A stretch of DNA of 64,000 nucleotides from Takakia lepidozioides (GCA_030704615.1 CM060734.1:6138001-6202000); one strand, 5' to 3'. Counted from the first letter of the stretch, positions 1 to 11,429 are shown. Notes: generated by a model from the letters alone, not told the origin. Translations and numbers: made by a program.

Positions 1-480
1 TGGACCCAAAACCACAGTTTCTTCTCTGTTTTGCACTCCAAACTTGATTTGTGTTCAACTTCATGCACTCTTCATAGAGAGTTCTGCAATAGTGAGCGAA
101 GAGAACACTTTTTTTTTGGGGGCATTTTTGATTGGTCCAAATTTTGGCGGGGGAGTAGTGGTGGGATGTTGGAAGCTGCAGAACAAAATTGAGCCAAAAC
201 AAAAATCAATACGTGCCAGAAACCCCCAATGAAAGGCAGTGCAAACCTATTTATTGGTTTAAAATTATTTTAAATTCAATTACATTATGGAATGGCTCGT
301 GTCGATGGGGAGGCTAACGATTTATTTGTCTGTTGTGTCTCCGCACATGTGTTGCACACATGTTCAAGCACATGCGGGCAAAAGAGGGGCTTCAACCACA
401 TCCGTTCAATGGGTGCAATAGCCGTGCACGCATTGCAGGATTTTTTTTTCGCAATGAACAAAAACCAGATGACAACTGAA
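1..480. other. Stretch without a recognised gene
   Basis: Short open frames occur here on both strands (for example 292-552 plus) but none resembles a known family and none has a homologous partner elsewhere in the window. I see no RNA gene. It lies beyond the tandem repeats that follow the minus-strand RING gene, so it may be flanking host DNA or the outer end of that element. Confidence 0.4.
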
Positions 481-722
481 CGCCTCATTGGCCCATCGAA
501 CGAATTTCGATTGATCTCATATTACACCGGGACCTATCAGAGGGTACATTGAAGACATTGGCCAAGTCTCAAAGCGAACGAAAATCATTTGGATGGGCAA
601 CCATCCGTCGGCCCATTGAACGAATTTCGGTTGATCTCATATTACTCTGGGGCCTCTTCCATGGCACATTGAAGATATTGGCCAAGTCTCAAAGCGAACC
701 AAAATCATTTGGGGGCAAATGA
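480..722 (+). repeat. About 120-bp tandem repeat, two units
   Basis: Two units share the blocks GAACGAATTTCG, TTGATCTCATATTA, GGCCAAGTCTCAAAGCGAAC and AAAATCATTT. The same unit recurs at 39845-40640. Both sites lie a few hundred bases past the stop codon of a RING gene copy, but the unit points the opposite way relative to the gene in the two places. It could be a subterminal repeat of the hAT/RING element. I found no coding potential. Confidence 0.7.
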
Positions 723-799
723 TTTATGCATCTGTTCATTTATTTGTGATTAATCGTTAATGGTGAAAAGGATAAACCAAAGGTTCATTGATAAAAAAA

Positions 800-1135
800 A
801 AAATTGAATGATTTGAAATTTTGCTAGTATGTTCTACATGCCTCTTACATGGACCGGACAAGTATGAGATCAATAAAAAATGGTTCACAGGAGAAACCAA
901 TGGTTACTTGATGTGCCGATTTATGAATGCTTTCAAACTTTGCCATTGCATTGTACATGCCCTCTTAAAGGTACCGGACAAGTATGAGTTCAATTTAAAA
1001 TATTGCAATGGGTGAACCAATGGTATCTTCATTCATCAATTTTTGATTGTTTTTAAACTTTGCCAGTATATTGTACGTGCTGTCAAACAGGTACCGAACA
1101 AGTATGAGGTCATTCAAAAATGGTTCAAAGGATGA
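800..1135 (+). repeat. About 130-bp tandem repeat, three degenerate units
   Basis: Three units share the pattern ACATGCC or ACGTGCT, then ACCGGACAAGTATGAG or ACCGAACAAGTATGAG, then AAAATGGTTCA and GAACCAATGGT. The spacing of the ACAAGTATGAG block is about 120-135 bp. The CCTCTTACATGG block is shared with the 120-bp repeats at 480-722 and 39845-40640, so the two families may be related. It sits directly downstream of the minus-strand RING gene. Confidence 0.65.
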
Positions 1136-1226
1136 ACCTCGTATTTCCAAAAATTACGTAGACTATACAGTGGGTTGCACATTTAAGTTTTCGCAACTTG
1201 AGACCTTTGGCCTACTCCTTACGTTT

Positions 1227-3802
1227 CTAGCCTTTATAGTCATCTTCATCTAGATTTATTACTTCGTTGTCGTCATCTCCAGATGTTGATGAAGATGCTC
1301 CGGGTGTAGAGGACGTGCCTCCACCAGTACGGAGAGCTTGAGCCTGGGCTCAAGTGGTCAAAGAGGGACCCAGTGTTGTGTGGTCCACCCTTGCCATCAT
1401 GCGTAGCGTTTTAGGTGAGTGCTGGCTCTCTTCCACATTTGCCAGAGCCGGGTGTGTCGCTCTTGCTACGGCGGCATGCAATTTTTCAATTAAATCCGAT
1501 ATGTTTGGAAGTGGCAAGAACACCCCTGGAATAGGGGCAATTTGGTCACGTCATGTGTTCTGCCAATACTTTAGAACACTCGTGATGGTAGCCTTGAAAT
1601 TGTCCAACACCTTCTCTTGCTGGGGGTCTCTGCGCAACTCTGGAAGAAATGGCCCATCATCCCGACGAGGCACCCAGTACGTCTCATTCATATCCTCCCA
1701 ACGGATGCTAGCGGCCTCCAACTCCCTTAGAAATAGGTCTCTCCCAATCGGTTCGCGATTATATGGGTCGTTTCCAGCTGACACCCACGGATTCTCAGGC
1801 AGTCGGAAGAATCTTTGTGTGGTACAGCTGCATGCCCTCCCAAGTTCCGACAAAAAATCTCCCTTTGGATTGGGTCCCGTATGCCTCTAGTACGCACGGT
1901 TATTTCCCAGTTGGATGTCACCCAAAAGGTCACCGGATCTTTAACCCTGGTTAACGTCTTTGCATCCAAGGCATGCATCTCTCTTGGAGCATCCCATGTC
2001 ATTGTCTCCCCCCAGTGCTGCCAATTTAAAAAATCGTAAGGCGATACATCCAATGGCATGTTGTACCGGTTGTACTCGTATCGCGTGGGCATATTGTCTT
2101 ACAACCCAAACAACTCGTAGAAACGTCGATGGATTGGTCCACGGCAGTCAGGGCATTGGCTGGCTCACATGGCTGCCGATATGAGACATGTGGGATAGAA
2201 CAAATGGCCACATGAACCAAGTATATAGCCTCCCTTCGGTCCATAAGGGTTTAGGCACATTGTGCACACCGTACCATCTGTTACCCATGACGCTGGATTG
2301 CTCTGTGGTATCCATGTCCGTTTATCCTCATTAATGTAGGATGACAGCCTCGGCCTGGTGTCCCACTCCTCATCTACTTCCAAATCCCAGTTTATGCTGT
2401 TATTGGTATCGGAAATTGTATGCACACAGTGCTCAAACATGGCATGCACATCACCCCATGTGGTGAATCCAGTGTACTTCGACGTGAATATATCACGCAT
2501 AATGTCGTGCCTTTGCAAATTAGCATAGATGCTATCTACGCTTCGATTCGACAAACGTGCTGCACGTTGGAGGGAGGACAACACTTCTTCTATCCGTGTT
2601 TCCCGCGATGCTAGATGGCCCACCCATGTCACCCAATTCCGCCAATTCCCCTTCAACCATGGCCACGATCGGATTTGCATGACATTTGAGTACCGATATG
2701 CAACAGCCCTAGCTTGCTCGCGTTCCCCCACAAGCTGCTCTAATTCCTGTTCTTGGGCCGATGTAATTTGCACGGCTGAACATTCCCCAGTTTCCACTAT
2801 GGGGTCCTTCCCTTTTCTTGCCCTCTCCGCCACAAGTCTTTCTTCCTCAACCCTCGCCGGGTCCAGTTCAGACGTTTACACTTCATTCCCATGCCCGATT
2901 GAGTCAACCCTGTCGATGACGCGGTCAATGTCCATTGGTGGCATATTCAAACGCGCCAATATGTCTTGCTCGTTGGTGATTGGCCTCGGGTCCTGAAGCA
3001 CACCGCGTACGCTGTCGAGAGTCCCCAACCCCATTCTTTCCAGCAACTTCGCTATTTGCCACCGTTGCAAATGAACAATGTCCTACAGGTCTTTGATGTG
3101 CTGTTCATGTGCGGCCAACTGTTCCTCCAACGGAGAGCGTACCTCGCCCCCCTCCACCTCAGACGTTGAAGGTCCGGCTGCGGAGACTTGTTGCGGCGTA
3201 TAATCTGGAGGTTGGTCTGCATTTCCTCCTTCTTCCACATCGTCGTTTCCATCCGCCTTTCCTTCTTCTTCCACCTCGTCGTTTCCATCGAACCGTATGA
3301 TGTCCTACCCCTGACATATATACAAGTCTGGGATATCAGAGAACATGTATAGTCTAGTACGTTGTCTCGCAGTGGCAGTTTGTCAATCCACCGGTCGCAA
3401 TAAAATCAACTCTGTGTACAACATGGCCGCAAATAAATATGGGACCTTGTTGTTGACGAGCGGTTGACCCCACAATGTTGTATGTACTTCCTCTGCCCTG
3501 TGGCGGAAATGCGGGTTGGCGCAAGAATACAAACTAGTTTGATTTTGTTTGGTTTGTGGATCATGCCTATCTATGGGCCACAAACGATTTATATGACATC
3601 AGTCCACAAATTTCCTGCAATCACTAAGCGACCGCCGCTGCCCCAACTTCCAAACTTCCCAACCTGGTTCCGCAAGAATGTTGGGGTCATTGTATATGTC
3701 CCAACAAAGTTCGCGCCTGACCCCTTTTGGTTTTTTTTTGGGAGATCCAGGTTCATTATCGTCATCCTTGGGATGACCTCCTCTGTCTTCCTCCTCCGCC
3801 AT
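1227..3802 (-). pseudogene. RING-H2 finger protein gene, hAT-element partner, copy 1 (decayed)
   Basis: This is the second gene of hairpin-array element 1 and is homologous along its length to the plus-strand gene at 32295-39408. Reading from the ATG at 3802 there is a charged N-terminus (MAEEEDRGG), a conserved block around INRLWPIDRHD and TLWGQPL (3600-3383), and a helical region with LASRE and SNRSVDSIYANLQ. A RING finger (CTMC...CGH...C...CPDC) follows at about 2275-2140, then IHRRFYEL and a long C-terminal region. The last codons read EVINLDEDDYKG, which resembles a SUMO-interacting motif. The RING has lost a ligand: the position that is His in copy 2 is Tyr here. The reading frame is broken by several stops and frameshifts, so this copy is probably inactive. 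RING proteins are usually E3 ubiquitin ligases; that role is an inference from the family. Confidence 0.75.
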
Positions 3803-3879
3803 TTATGGCTTTGGCTTACCCATACTCGACAGGTGTTTGCTAAGAAAAATGCTTTCCCAGCCCTCCTAAATCGTACCTA

Positions 3880-4155
3880 ATCCTACTCCCTAATGAATCC
3901 TCCCCAAGTACTAGAGGCACGTGTCACTCCCTCGGCAGTTATAAGTGATATGACGCAATGTGCAATGAAAAAAACGTGGGTGTTAGAGGAGGGCTTCCCG
4001 GTAGGTACTCAGCATCGATTTCGTAGAATCCAACGACCCAAAATACCTCCCACCCAACCAATAGCACCCCTCTCCACTTGGACTCAATGACAAGGAATGC
4101 AACATCCCATCACCTACCAAGTCCTGGTGTGGAGAAAAGTGAGGGAGAGAATGGC
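3880..4155. other. 5' leader region of the minus-strand RING gene
   Basis: No open frame with support lies between the RING start codon at 3802 and its TATA box near 4168. On the minus strand the CCTCACTT block just past the TATA box is shared with the leader of the copy 2 gene (near 31995), which supports transcription from the TATA. Confidence 0.5.
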
Positions 4156-4159
4156 CTCC

Positions 4160-4182
4160 AAGGCCTTATAAGCCCCCCCTCC
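4160..4182 (-). promoter_or_regulatory. TATA-box promoter of RING gene copy 1
   Basis: On the minus strand the sequence reads GGGGGGCTTATAAGGCC, followed by AAGG, GGC and CTCCCTCACTT blocks. The same arrangement (G-run, TATAAGCC, AAGGGAGGC, CCCCTCACTT) occurs at 31960-32010 before RING gene copy 2. The TATA lies about 65 bp past the hairpin array and about 365 bp before the ATG. Confidence 0.6.
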
Positions 4183-4231
4183 ACACTCGAGGCGTGCGTT
4201 GTCATCATGACTGCGCACGCTAGTAATAGCT

Positions 4232-4862
4232 GCGACCGCGAGCAGAGGTGGTCGCATTTTTATTTTTTTTCTTTATTATGTGCGACCACCAACAGGGGGG
4301 TGGTCGCAGATTTTTTTTTTTTAATCAACAGGGAGGTGGTCGCATAATTTTTCTTTTTTTTAATAGGCGCGACCACCAACAGAGGGGTGGTCGCAGAAAT
4401 TTTGTTAAAAACAAATAGTTGCGATGGTCGCATAATTTTCCGATTTTTTAATATCTACCAACAGTTAGTAGCTCAGTTGGTTAATTGCACTCAGTGCGAC
4501 CCGGACGATTTTGGGGTCAAATCTTACTACTTGATGGGTGTGGTATGGTTCGTGTGTGGTGCCCCATTCCTACGCTTCTTGGCACATAAATGAAAGAAGT
4601 TATTTTCTCCTCTCACTACTAAGGGGCCTGATTTGTGAGCTGTCGCTCCCAGGTTTTTCCCCAAAAAATAAAAATAAAAATAAAAATAAAAAATCTGCGA
4701 CCACCAGCAAGGGTAATTAGTAAATCAGTAAATAGGTGCAACTACCAGCAGGGGGGTGGTCGCAACATTTTTCTTTTATTTTAACAGTTGCGACGACCGC
4801 TACTGGTGGTCACACAATTGTTTTTTAAGAAAAAGGTGCGACCACCAGGAGGTTGGTCCCCT
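4232..4862. repeat. Hairpin array 1a: GCGACCACC...GGTGGTCGC units
   Basis: About nine inverted-repeat units, each a 7-9 bp stem of the form GCGACCACC / GGTGGTCGC around a short loop such as AACAGG, are separated by T-rich or A-rich spacers at about 45-50 bp spacing. Examples start near 4281, 4368, 4696, 4737 and 4836. The array lies between the 3' end of the hAT gene and the TATA box of the RING gene. It was interrupted by a SINE insertion at 4464-4694. Other arrays in this family lie at 8497-8862, 25440-26690 and 30361-31925. Confidence 0.9.
4464..4694 (+). mobile_element. tRNA-derived SINE with A-rich tail, inside hairpin array
   Basis: A tRNA-like head has an A box (TAGCTCAGTTGG at 4469) and a B-box-like GGGTCAAATCT (about 4514), with the spacing of an internal RNA polymerase III promoter. 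A body of about 150 bp follows, ending in an AAAAAT-repeat tail at about 4664-4694. The last 75 bp of the body (TTATTTTCTCCTCT, AAGGGGCCTGAT, GAGCTGTCGCTCCCA) recur in reverse orientation at 46485-46560, showing a dispersed family. I could not see a clear target duplication. Confidence 0.75.
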
Positions 4863-5076
4863 TGCACCTCTATGTATGTTTGGAGAGGCAGATGAAAAGC
4901 ACATGTATCGACTCCCCATGGATTTGTGAAGGGGAAGATGAATGTTGGGAGCTGCACCTGGCCTTTGTGGCTTTCGAAACCATAATAGGAAATCAACAAT
5001 GTAAAGGTAATGACGAAACACAAACGCACGCACAACCACCAAACCCTTTCTTGGGTACACATATTCCACCATTTTT

Positions 5077-5106
5077 GTTTGGGTACACGTATACATGTAC
5101 CCAAAC
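5077..5106. repeat. 30-bp near-perfect palindrome in the 3' region of hAT gene copy 1
   Basis: The two arms start and end GTTTGGGTACA / TGTACCCAAAC around a central GTATAC. Only one symmetric pair of positions is mismatched. It lies just downstream of the minus-strand hAT stop codon at 5167. A partial copy of one arm (TTGGGTACAC) lies 25 bp to the left. It could be a 3'-end hairpin or a protein site. Confidence 0.7.
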
Positions 5107-5166
5107 TGAAACATGGATATCCATGGAAACATACTACACATCATGTGACAAAAGTTATAGCTGTAC

Positions 5167-8156
5167 CTAATTCCGTCTGGCACGACGATGATGGTATGAT
5201 CTCACGCCTAGTACAAAATCTTCGTCCCCACTCACTTCACCCCCGTTCCCATGATCAGTGCTAGAATCATGATCTCCATCTGTTCTTTCGATTCCAGAGG
5301 CAACTGGCCGTTGGACCTGTAGTCGTCCTCGGAGTACGTTCAGTTGTCTCTCTGGTCGATTTCCACTCCTATCATGAATACCACCTAGGGTATCAGGCCT
5401 GTTCACAGGTCGGTCACCAACAAAAGGTTGCACAATTCTCTGTCGTTTCTGGGCTTGTCCCGAATTTCGTGGTGGCCTTGGAGCAGGTCTCATATGAGAA
5501 AGACTACTCGCATGTACATCAGAGGGGCCGACATGAGAGGAAGGGGCATGAGATGGACCAGCGAGGGTCGAGGGAGCACGGTTCACATGCGGACGTCGTC
5601 GGGCCAGATGAAACGACAATGGCCGGTCATCGTCATCCGATGGTTCGACTTGCAGAAGTCCCGCAGCAGAAGAAGCATCTCCCAGGATCGGAGTAGCGAT
5701 GGAAGGAATTACATGAGGGGGAGAGAGACTAGATGGACCAGCATGGGATGGACCGGCTTGAGAAAGAGAAACATGAGATGGAGCGGGGATGAAGCACGGT
5801 TCACAGGGGCACGATGTCGGTGAAGGAATGACAACGGCCGGTTGTCATCATCCGACAATTCGACCTGCACATCTCCCGCAGTCCATGGAACTCGTGGTGG
5901 GGGAGAGTTGACCTCAACATCATTGTTGAGAATGTGCTCCACTGGGGGAAGGGGGTCTGCAATTGGGATGACATCATGTCGCAGTTCATCAACAACAAGA
6001 TCATCGAAGGATGGATGCATTGCAGCATCATCATCGTTAAATTCGTATGGGTCATGTGGAGGATTGCCCACATCATCGGACCCATCCCAACCGTCAGAGT
6101 CGGAGTCCCTCGCGGTGTCAGTGTCATCATTGCTGCTAGATTGGACCTCTGAGGCAGATTCTTCAGACAACAGATTCTTCTCGTACCATGCAGATGCGTC
6201 ACTTGCTCTCCTCTCTCGCAGTAGCCTACAATTCGTGTAGACATAAACCAATTTGTCAGCCCTGGCAGGATTCAACCTGTTGCGAATCTTGTTGTGAACA
6301 AACAAGTAACTGCTCCAGTTCCACTCACAGGACGAGGCAGAGCACACTTGAGCAAGAATACGCTTTGCAATAGGAGCTAACGTTCTTGCTCCAGCTCCAA
6401 TCAGATCCCACCATTCATGTGGCAACATGTTCATTGCTTTTGGATCCGGCATGTCATGGAAAGGATTCTGCCGATCCGAGAAGCACTGGTACTCGGATAA
6501 CGCTCGCTCTGCCATGTTCAAGGGCGCAAGTTGCTTGATGACCCATACAAGCCCGGCTTTGGCAACCACATCGTCTCTCAAATCCGTATTGTCCAGCAAG
6601 AATGGATTCAGCAAGGCCCCCGCATAATGTAAGTCTGTGCGAACCATCCGTTTGCGGTCGTAAAATGCATCCTCGATCCTTGCCGCCAAATCATCGTCCA
6701 TAGAAAATGGAGAACGCCTCAAGGATTGCACGTGCTTCTCAAGGTTTTCCAATATCAACCATGCTTTATCCATTATTGGTTATTTTCCATCAAACTCCCG
6801 CAAAGCAATCAACACCGGCTCCACCATGTACACAAAATTTGCACATTTCGCCCAGAAATCGTCAGAGAGAATGATTGCGCGGACCCTCTAACTTTTGCTC
6901 AAAGACTTGAACTTACGATAATCGCGTAAGGTGCCCACATATGCATCCCATTGAGGGTCAATGATCACCTGCTCCAGACCCGCCCTCACAGTCACCAGTC
7001 GATCCACCATCAAAAAGTTTGTGGCAAAGCGGGTTTCACCCGGGTTCCTAAGGCTGTATTTGGGTTCATGCTTTCTAAACAATGCCAGAGGGATGTGATG
7101 TGTAAGAATGAACGTCACAACCGACTTTGCCATTTTTACTAGTTGTTTCATCCATGATTTTTTTCCCCAATCCTCCAAAAGGAGATCAAAGATATGAGCA
7201 GCACACCCTTGGTAATATAGATGGGGATATCGTACCATCATTATATCGGCCATATTAACCATGTTAGATGCATTGTCCGTGCACACTTGGACAATTTTTA
7301 TCAGCTCCAATTTTATTGATGTAACTCGTTAACAACCCTGCTTAATAACGTGCATATTTTCTCTCCCCGCTTGTGTCAACAGATCCCAAAAATTGTTCCC
7401 CCGCAGGACAGACCAGCATGACATTGAACAGTGATCGATTAGTAACATAACTCCAACCGTCCGCACATATAGTGCTTCCATATTTCCGGAGAGAATCACC
7501 TGTATTTTCATTCACCTTTTGGGTGAGGTCAGACATAGCCTCTTCTAGCAATCATGTGCGGAGATTGCGATAACTCGGAGGTGTGTATGTGGACTTGGAA
7601 TCGGACGTGGCTTTGATAGCAGCCACAAACGCATGAAGCCTCAAGACATTGAACGGAATATTGGCCTCGTAGAAAAATTGGGCCCACTTCTTATCCAGAG
7701 TCCTCTTTTGCGACAAATTAAGCCTTCTTGCATTGATTGTTGCCTCAATGGTCTGGTCCGTACAAGTGCTAACGTACAATCGGGTGTTGCTCCTGACCCA
7801 CCGGCTTCTCCACGAACAGTAGACGCCTCGCAAAAATCCCCCTGGGTACAACTCTGAAGGACAGTTTGATTCGAACCTGGAGTGTTTGGCTCAGAAGCCG
7901 CGGCCACATCAAGAGACGGTGGGATATTGCCTCCACATTGGGCAAAGTGGGCTTTCACTCGCATGGAGTTTTTTGGGCACAAACAAACCTCTGTATTCTT
8001 CCCATCTCTGTAGCCGAGGTGATATAACATGCGATCTTTGCGACCCGCCAGCTTCAATGCACAAAGATTGCATTGAACACCGTCCTTTTTGTGCGGGTCT
8101 ATGGTGAACCAAGGGATCCACTCCTCCCTCATCCTCACACCCAAAACTCTAACCAC
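5167..8156 (-). pseudogene. hAT-superfamily transposase, copy 1 (decayed)
   Basis: The domains are, in order: a BED-like zinc finger near 8100-7960 (CNLC...H...C, then FAQCGG), a linker, and a DUF659-like core. The core carries CADGWS and FNVML near 7450 and VCTDNASNM near 7280, which hold two catalytic-type Asp residues, and then a helical region. The hAT C-terminal dimerisation region (EWWDLIGAGARTLAPIAKRI, ASSCEWNWSSY) lies at about 6410-6290. A long acidic and Pro-rich tail has a basic KRQR cluster and ends RRARRN at 5167. The gene is homologous throughout to the plus-strand copy at 27110-30091. It has frameshifts (for example near 7720 and 7305) and stops, including a TGA at 7552-7554 that is present at the same codon in copy 2. 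It lies upstream of and co-directional with the RING gene. Confidence 0.88.
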
Positions 8157-8440
8157 AGACTTAAGGTTGAACGAAGAATACTAGTGTACTTGGTAGATTT
8201 GTCAAGAGCAATAGAAGTTAGAACAAAATGCGATGGCCCAATACTACGGCATCAATCCAAGTGGATCAATGCACCATGTAGTATTGTGTTTTTCGACAAT
8301 TTGCTACAGTGGCTCTGGTGGAAGCCACAACAGCAAAAAATCCGCACCCTCTTCTTGGGCTTACACTCTTGCTCAAGGAAAAGAGAACATTCACTCGCCA
8401 CAAAAGTGTTTGCCACAAAAGAAGTGAGGGGCATTGGGAC

Positions 8441-8456
8441 CACTTTATATACCCTC
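8441..8456 (-). promoter_or_regulatory. TATA-box promoter of hAT transposase copy 1
   Basis: On the minus strand GGGTATATAAAGTGG is followed by CCCCTCACTTCTTTTG. The same CCTCACTTCTTTTGG block follows the TATA of copy 2 (26785). The TATA lies about 50 bp past hairpin array 1b and about 290 bp before the ATG at 8156. Confidence 0.6.
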
Positions 8457-8496
8457 CAGCCTCCAAGCCTCACACGCTCGACGAATCAGATCCAAT

Positions 8497-8862
8497 GCTG
8501 CGACCGCTTCAGGTCGCACGAGGAAGTCGCATGTTATTTAAAAAAAAAACTGTTGCGACCACCCTCATGCTGGTGGTCGCACCTATTAAAAAAAATAAAA
8601 ATGTTGCGTCCACCCCCATGCTCGTGGTCACAGAGATTATTAAATTATTATTATTATTATTATTTGCTGCGACCACCCCCCCTGCTGGTGGTCGCACCTA
8701 TTAAACAAATAAAAATTTTCTACGACCACCACCATGCTGGTGGTCGCACCTATTAAGAAAAAGAAAAATGTTGCAACCACTCCCATGCTCGTGGACACAG
8801 AGAATATATATATTTTTTAAATTTTTATATTTTTTTGCGACCACCCCCCTGCTGGTGGTCGC
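8497..8862. repeat. Hairpin array 1b: GCGACCACC...GGTGGTCGC units
   Basis: About seven hairpins, starting near 8500, 8555, 8606, 8669, 8722, 8773 and 8837, have loops such as CCCATGCT and spacers of about 28 bp rich in A or T. Stems are the same as in array 1a beside the RING gene. The array sits immediately upstream of the hAT TATA box and marks the 5' side of element 1. An (ATT) microsatellite lies inside it at about 8640-8665. Confidence 0.88.
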
Positions 8863-8879
8863 ACCTATTAAAAAAACTG

Positions 8880-10000
8880 AAAAATGCTGATGGAATCCGT
8901 CGCATTTGAGGGATGTTGTGACTATTTTTCATCCTGTGCCGATGAAAAATCGGGCAAATGCCCTAAGCTGTCTCTCCCGCCGTCAGTAGCACAGGCTGTG
9001 CTTCTGAGTGTTATGGTGTCTGCATTTTTGCTATTGTCCTGTTTGCTGCATGGTACCCGTGCTGAGTGACTTCCTGGGGATGCGCAATGGCGGTGTTTGG
9101 TCCCTCTTACATGCAGGAGACAAAGCTGTGAATGCTTTATTGTGTTCCCTCCTCTGGCCTTTAATTTTTGCAGCGGCACCTATGGTGGGAAGTCTCTCTC
9201 CCTCCCCTTCTTAACCTTGCAAGCTTGCTTGTATGCCTCATTGCTTCTTTGCTTTGTTGGAGGCGGCTTTCTGGTGGTAATGGCGCACAACTCTTTTCCG
9301 CAATCGCTCAAGGTGCTTTTGGTGACTAGGGTTCCTTCTGTTTTGTCTTCATCTCTTGCTTTTGAAGTTCTTGGTTGATATCGATGACAAGTGTGGGGAT
9401 CTGTGATTCACCTGGGGTTCCATAATCCTCACTAACCTGTTGGTTTTTGTGGGGGCTTGTGATGGGACCAGGTGAGGATCCCCACTTGCTTTGAATTTTC
9501 TTGAGCATGCAGATGTGGATGTGGGCAGATGAGCCCCTTGTCTTGTTGCGTCTTAATATGGCTGATGACTCCAGCCTCAATTTTGGCCGGTCTGCTCCTG
9601 GTTTGGCATGCTGCCACTTTTGTAAGGCCTGCGTTTTGCTACCATCTACGGGGCATCTCAGTTTCAAAGGCCTGTTTTCTGAAGCCCTGCATCCAACCTT
9701 TACCTTGTCTTTGGATCCCTGACAGCAGAGCCTGTGGATCACTAGGCTAGGTTACAATTTTGTGGCTCCAGAGGTTCTATGTTTTATGGGTAAGGCATCA
9801 GTGGCCTTTTGTTTTATGGGGCGAGGTGGCCTTGAATTTTATGGCAGCAGCCTAGTAAGGCACTGGCCTGCCCATTTTCAGGCCTTCATTTGGTAGATAA
9901 TGGATCATAGTAAAATGCTTTTGCAAACCCTAGCTTTGGCGTCTTGAGAAACGGTGGTGGTAAGCTTTAATGGACTCCAGCCAGTGATTTTGGCTTTGTC
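8880..10000. other. Stretch without a recognised gene
   Basis: Several plus- and minus-strand open frames of 60-138 codons overlap one another here (the longest, 9326-9742 minus, is 138 codons). None shows a domain or a paralogue in the window. The base composition is mixed with no strong repeats. Confidence 0.4.
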
Positions 10001-10009
10001 ATGACATCA

Positions 10010-10850
10010 GGCCCGTGACCTGCAATTTAAGGACCCAAGAGGCTTGCTTATCAGTGCATGTCTTGATAAATTTATTGGCCAAGAGGGCCAGGTCTCGGGT
10101 ACCCAAGATGCTTGCTTGAAGTGCATGTCTTGAATCTGTAAAATGGCAAGCTGGTCTCACATACCCAAGATGCCTTGCTTTGTGCATGTCTTGGTATAAT
10201 TATGACTGGTACGGTAAGCTGCTGCAATCTATTTTGTCATGCCCAAGGTGCTTGCTTGGATGCATGTTTTGAATCTGAAAAATTGCAGGCCTGTTCATAC
10301 ACCCAAGATACTTTGCGTGATGCATGTCCTGGTGAAATAAAGGTTGGTATTAAGGTAGGATGCAACAACATGGTTTGTCATGCCCAAGATGCTTGATTGA
10401 ATGCACATCTTGAATCTGTAAAATGGCAGGCTGGTGAGGCTGCAATATAGAATGAGGCTGCAATCTGTTTTGTCATGCCCAAGTGGGTTACTTGGTTGCA
10501 TGTCTCGAATCTGAAAAATTGCAAGCTGGTCCATTTAACCAAGGTGCCTTGCTAGATGCAAGTCCTGGTGTAATAAAAGGCTGATATGGTAGGAAGCAAC
10601 AACATGTTTTGTCATGCCCAAGATTTTTTGTTTGAAGACATGTCTTGAATATGTAATATGACAGGCTGATTCATATGCCCAAGATGATTTGCTTGGTGCA
10701 TGACCTAGGGTATTTATGATCTGTTTTGCCTTTTCCAAAACCCTTGCTCGGATGCATGTCTTGAATCTGTAAAAATTACAGGCTGGTTCGTATACCCATG
10801 GTGCCTCGCCTCTTGCGTGACTGCAACAACCAGTTATCATGTCCCTTACA
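10010..10850. repeat. Degenerate tandem repeat with CCCAAGATGCTTGCTTG blocks
   Basis: The blocks CCCAAGATGC, TTGCTTG, GCATGTCTTGAATCTG, AAAATGGCAGGCTGGT and TTTTGTCATGCCCAAG recur about every 100 bp, with a longer period near 200 bp, across about 800 bp. Blocks start near 10098, 10158, 10236, 10302, 10380, 10464, 10615 and 10676. Open frames on the minus strand here simply follow the repeat. No gene is supported. Confidence 0.75.
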
Positions 10851-11234
10851 TGAACAAACCCCGCCCTCCCACCCTGTTTTATCATGAACGATTGGGTGAA
10901 GTCAATTGGGAAGCTATGACAAGAATGGAAGTGTTAGATGGTGCCCTGTTTTGGGCTGTTTATGTCTTTAATTGACAATTCTTTGCTGGATAATGTTTCC
11001 AATGGACGAGCTCATGGATGATTTTTTGTCTCTTTCATCTGAACCGGATGATAGGTGCAGCTGTTTATGGCCCTGATCTGATCTTAACTACCCCTAATTA
11101 TGGTTAATTACGGTGTGAAACCCTAACCCCTACCCTTAAAACTATTTTTTTAACCTAGCTACGTGTTATAGGGCTGTCTGGGACTTAGGCGGAATAGGGG
11201 TTTTGTGGGTACCCCTAATTTTTTGCGCAGTTGT

Positions 11235-11425
11235 GGTGCTTCAGCTGTGTGATCACAGCCCGACACAGGTCACAGTCACAGGGTGTGACAACTTGTGGTG
11301 CTTCATGACTGTGTGATCACAGCCCGTCACAGGTCACAGGTCACAGTCATAGGGTGTGACGACCTGTGACGCTTCGTGACTGTGCGGACATAGCTCGACA
11401 TAGGTCACAGTTCATCACGGGTCAC
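11235..11425. repeat. Short tandem repeat rich in GTCACAGG / TGTGAC
   Basis: Two to three units of about 75 bp share GTGTGATCACAGCCC, CACAGGTCACAG and GGGTGTGAC. The motif is partly self-complementary (GTGAC/GTCAC). It lies in otherwise unassigned DNA. Confidence 0.7.
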
Positions 11426-11429
11426 AGGC

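Noticed and set aside
4464-4540. Possible tRNA gene
   Set aside because: A- and B-box-like sequences are present, but the arms do not form a cloverleaf and an A-tailed body follows, so it is a SINE head.
5842-6240. 132-codon plus-strand frame and similar long frames at 1354-1890 and 6427-6627
   Set aside because: They lie opposite the hAT and RING genes and are antisense shadows of coding sequence.
11105-11150. CCCTAA-like telomeric repeat
   Set aside because: Only two irregular copies (CCCTAACCCCTACCC) occur, not an array.
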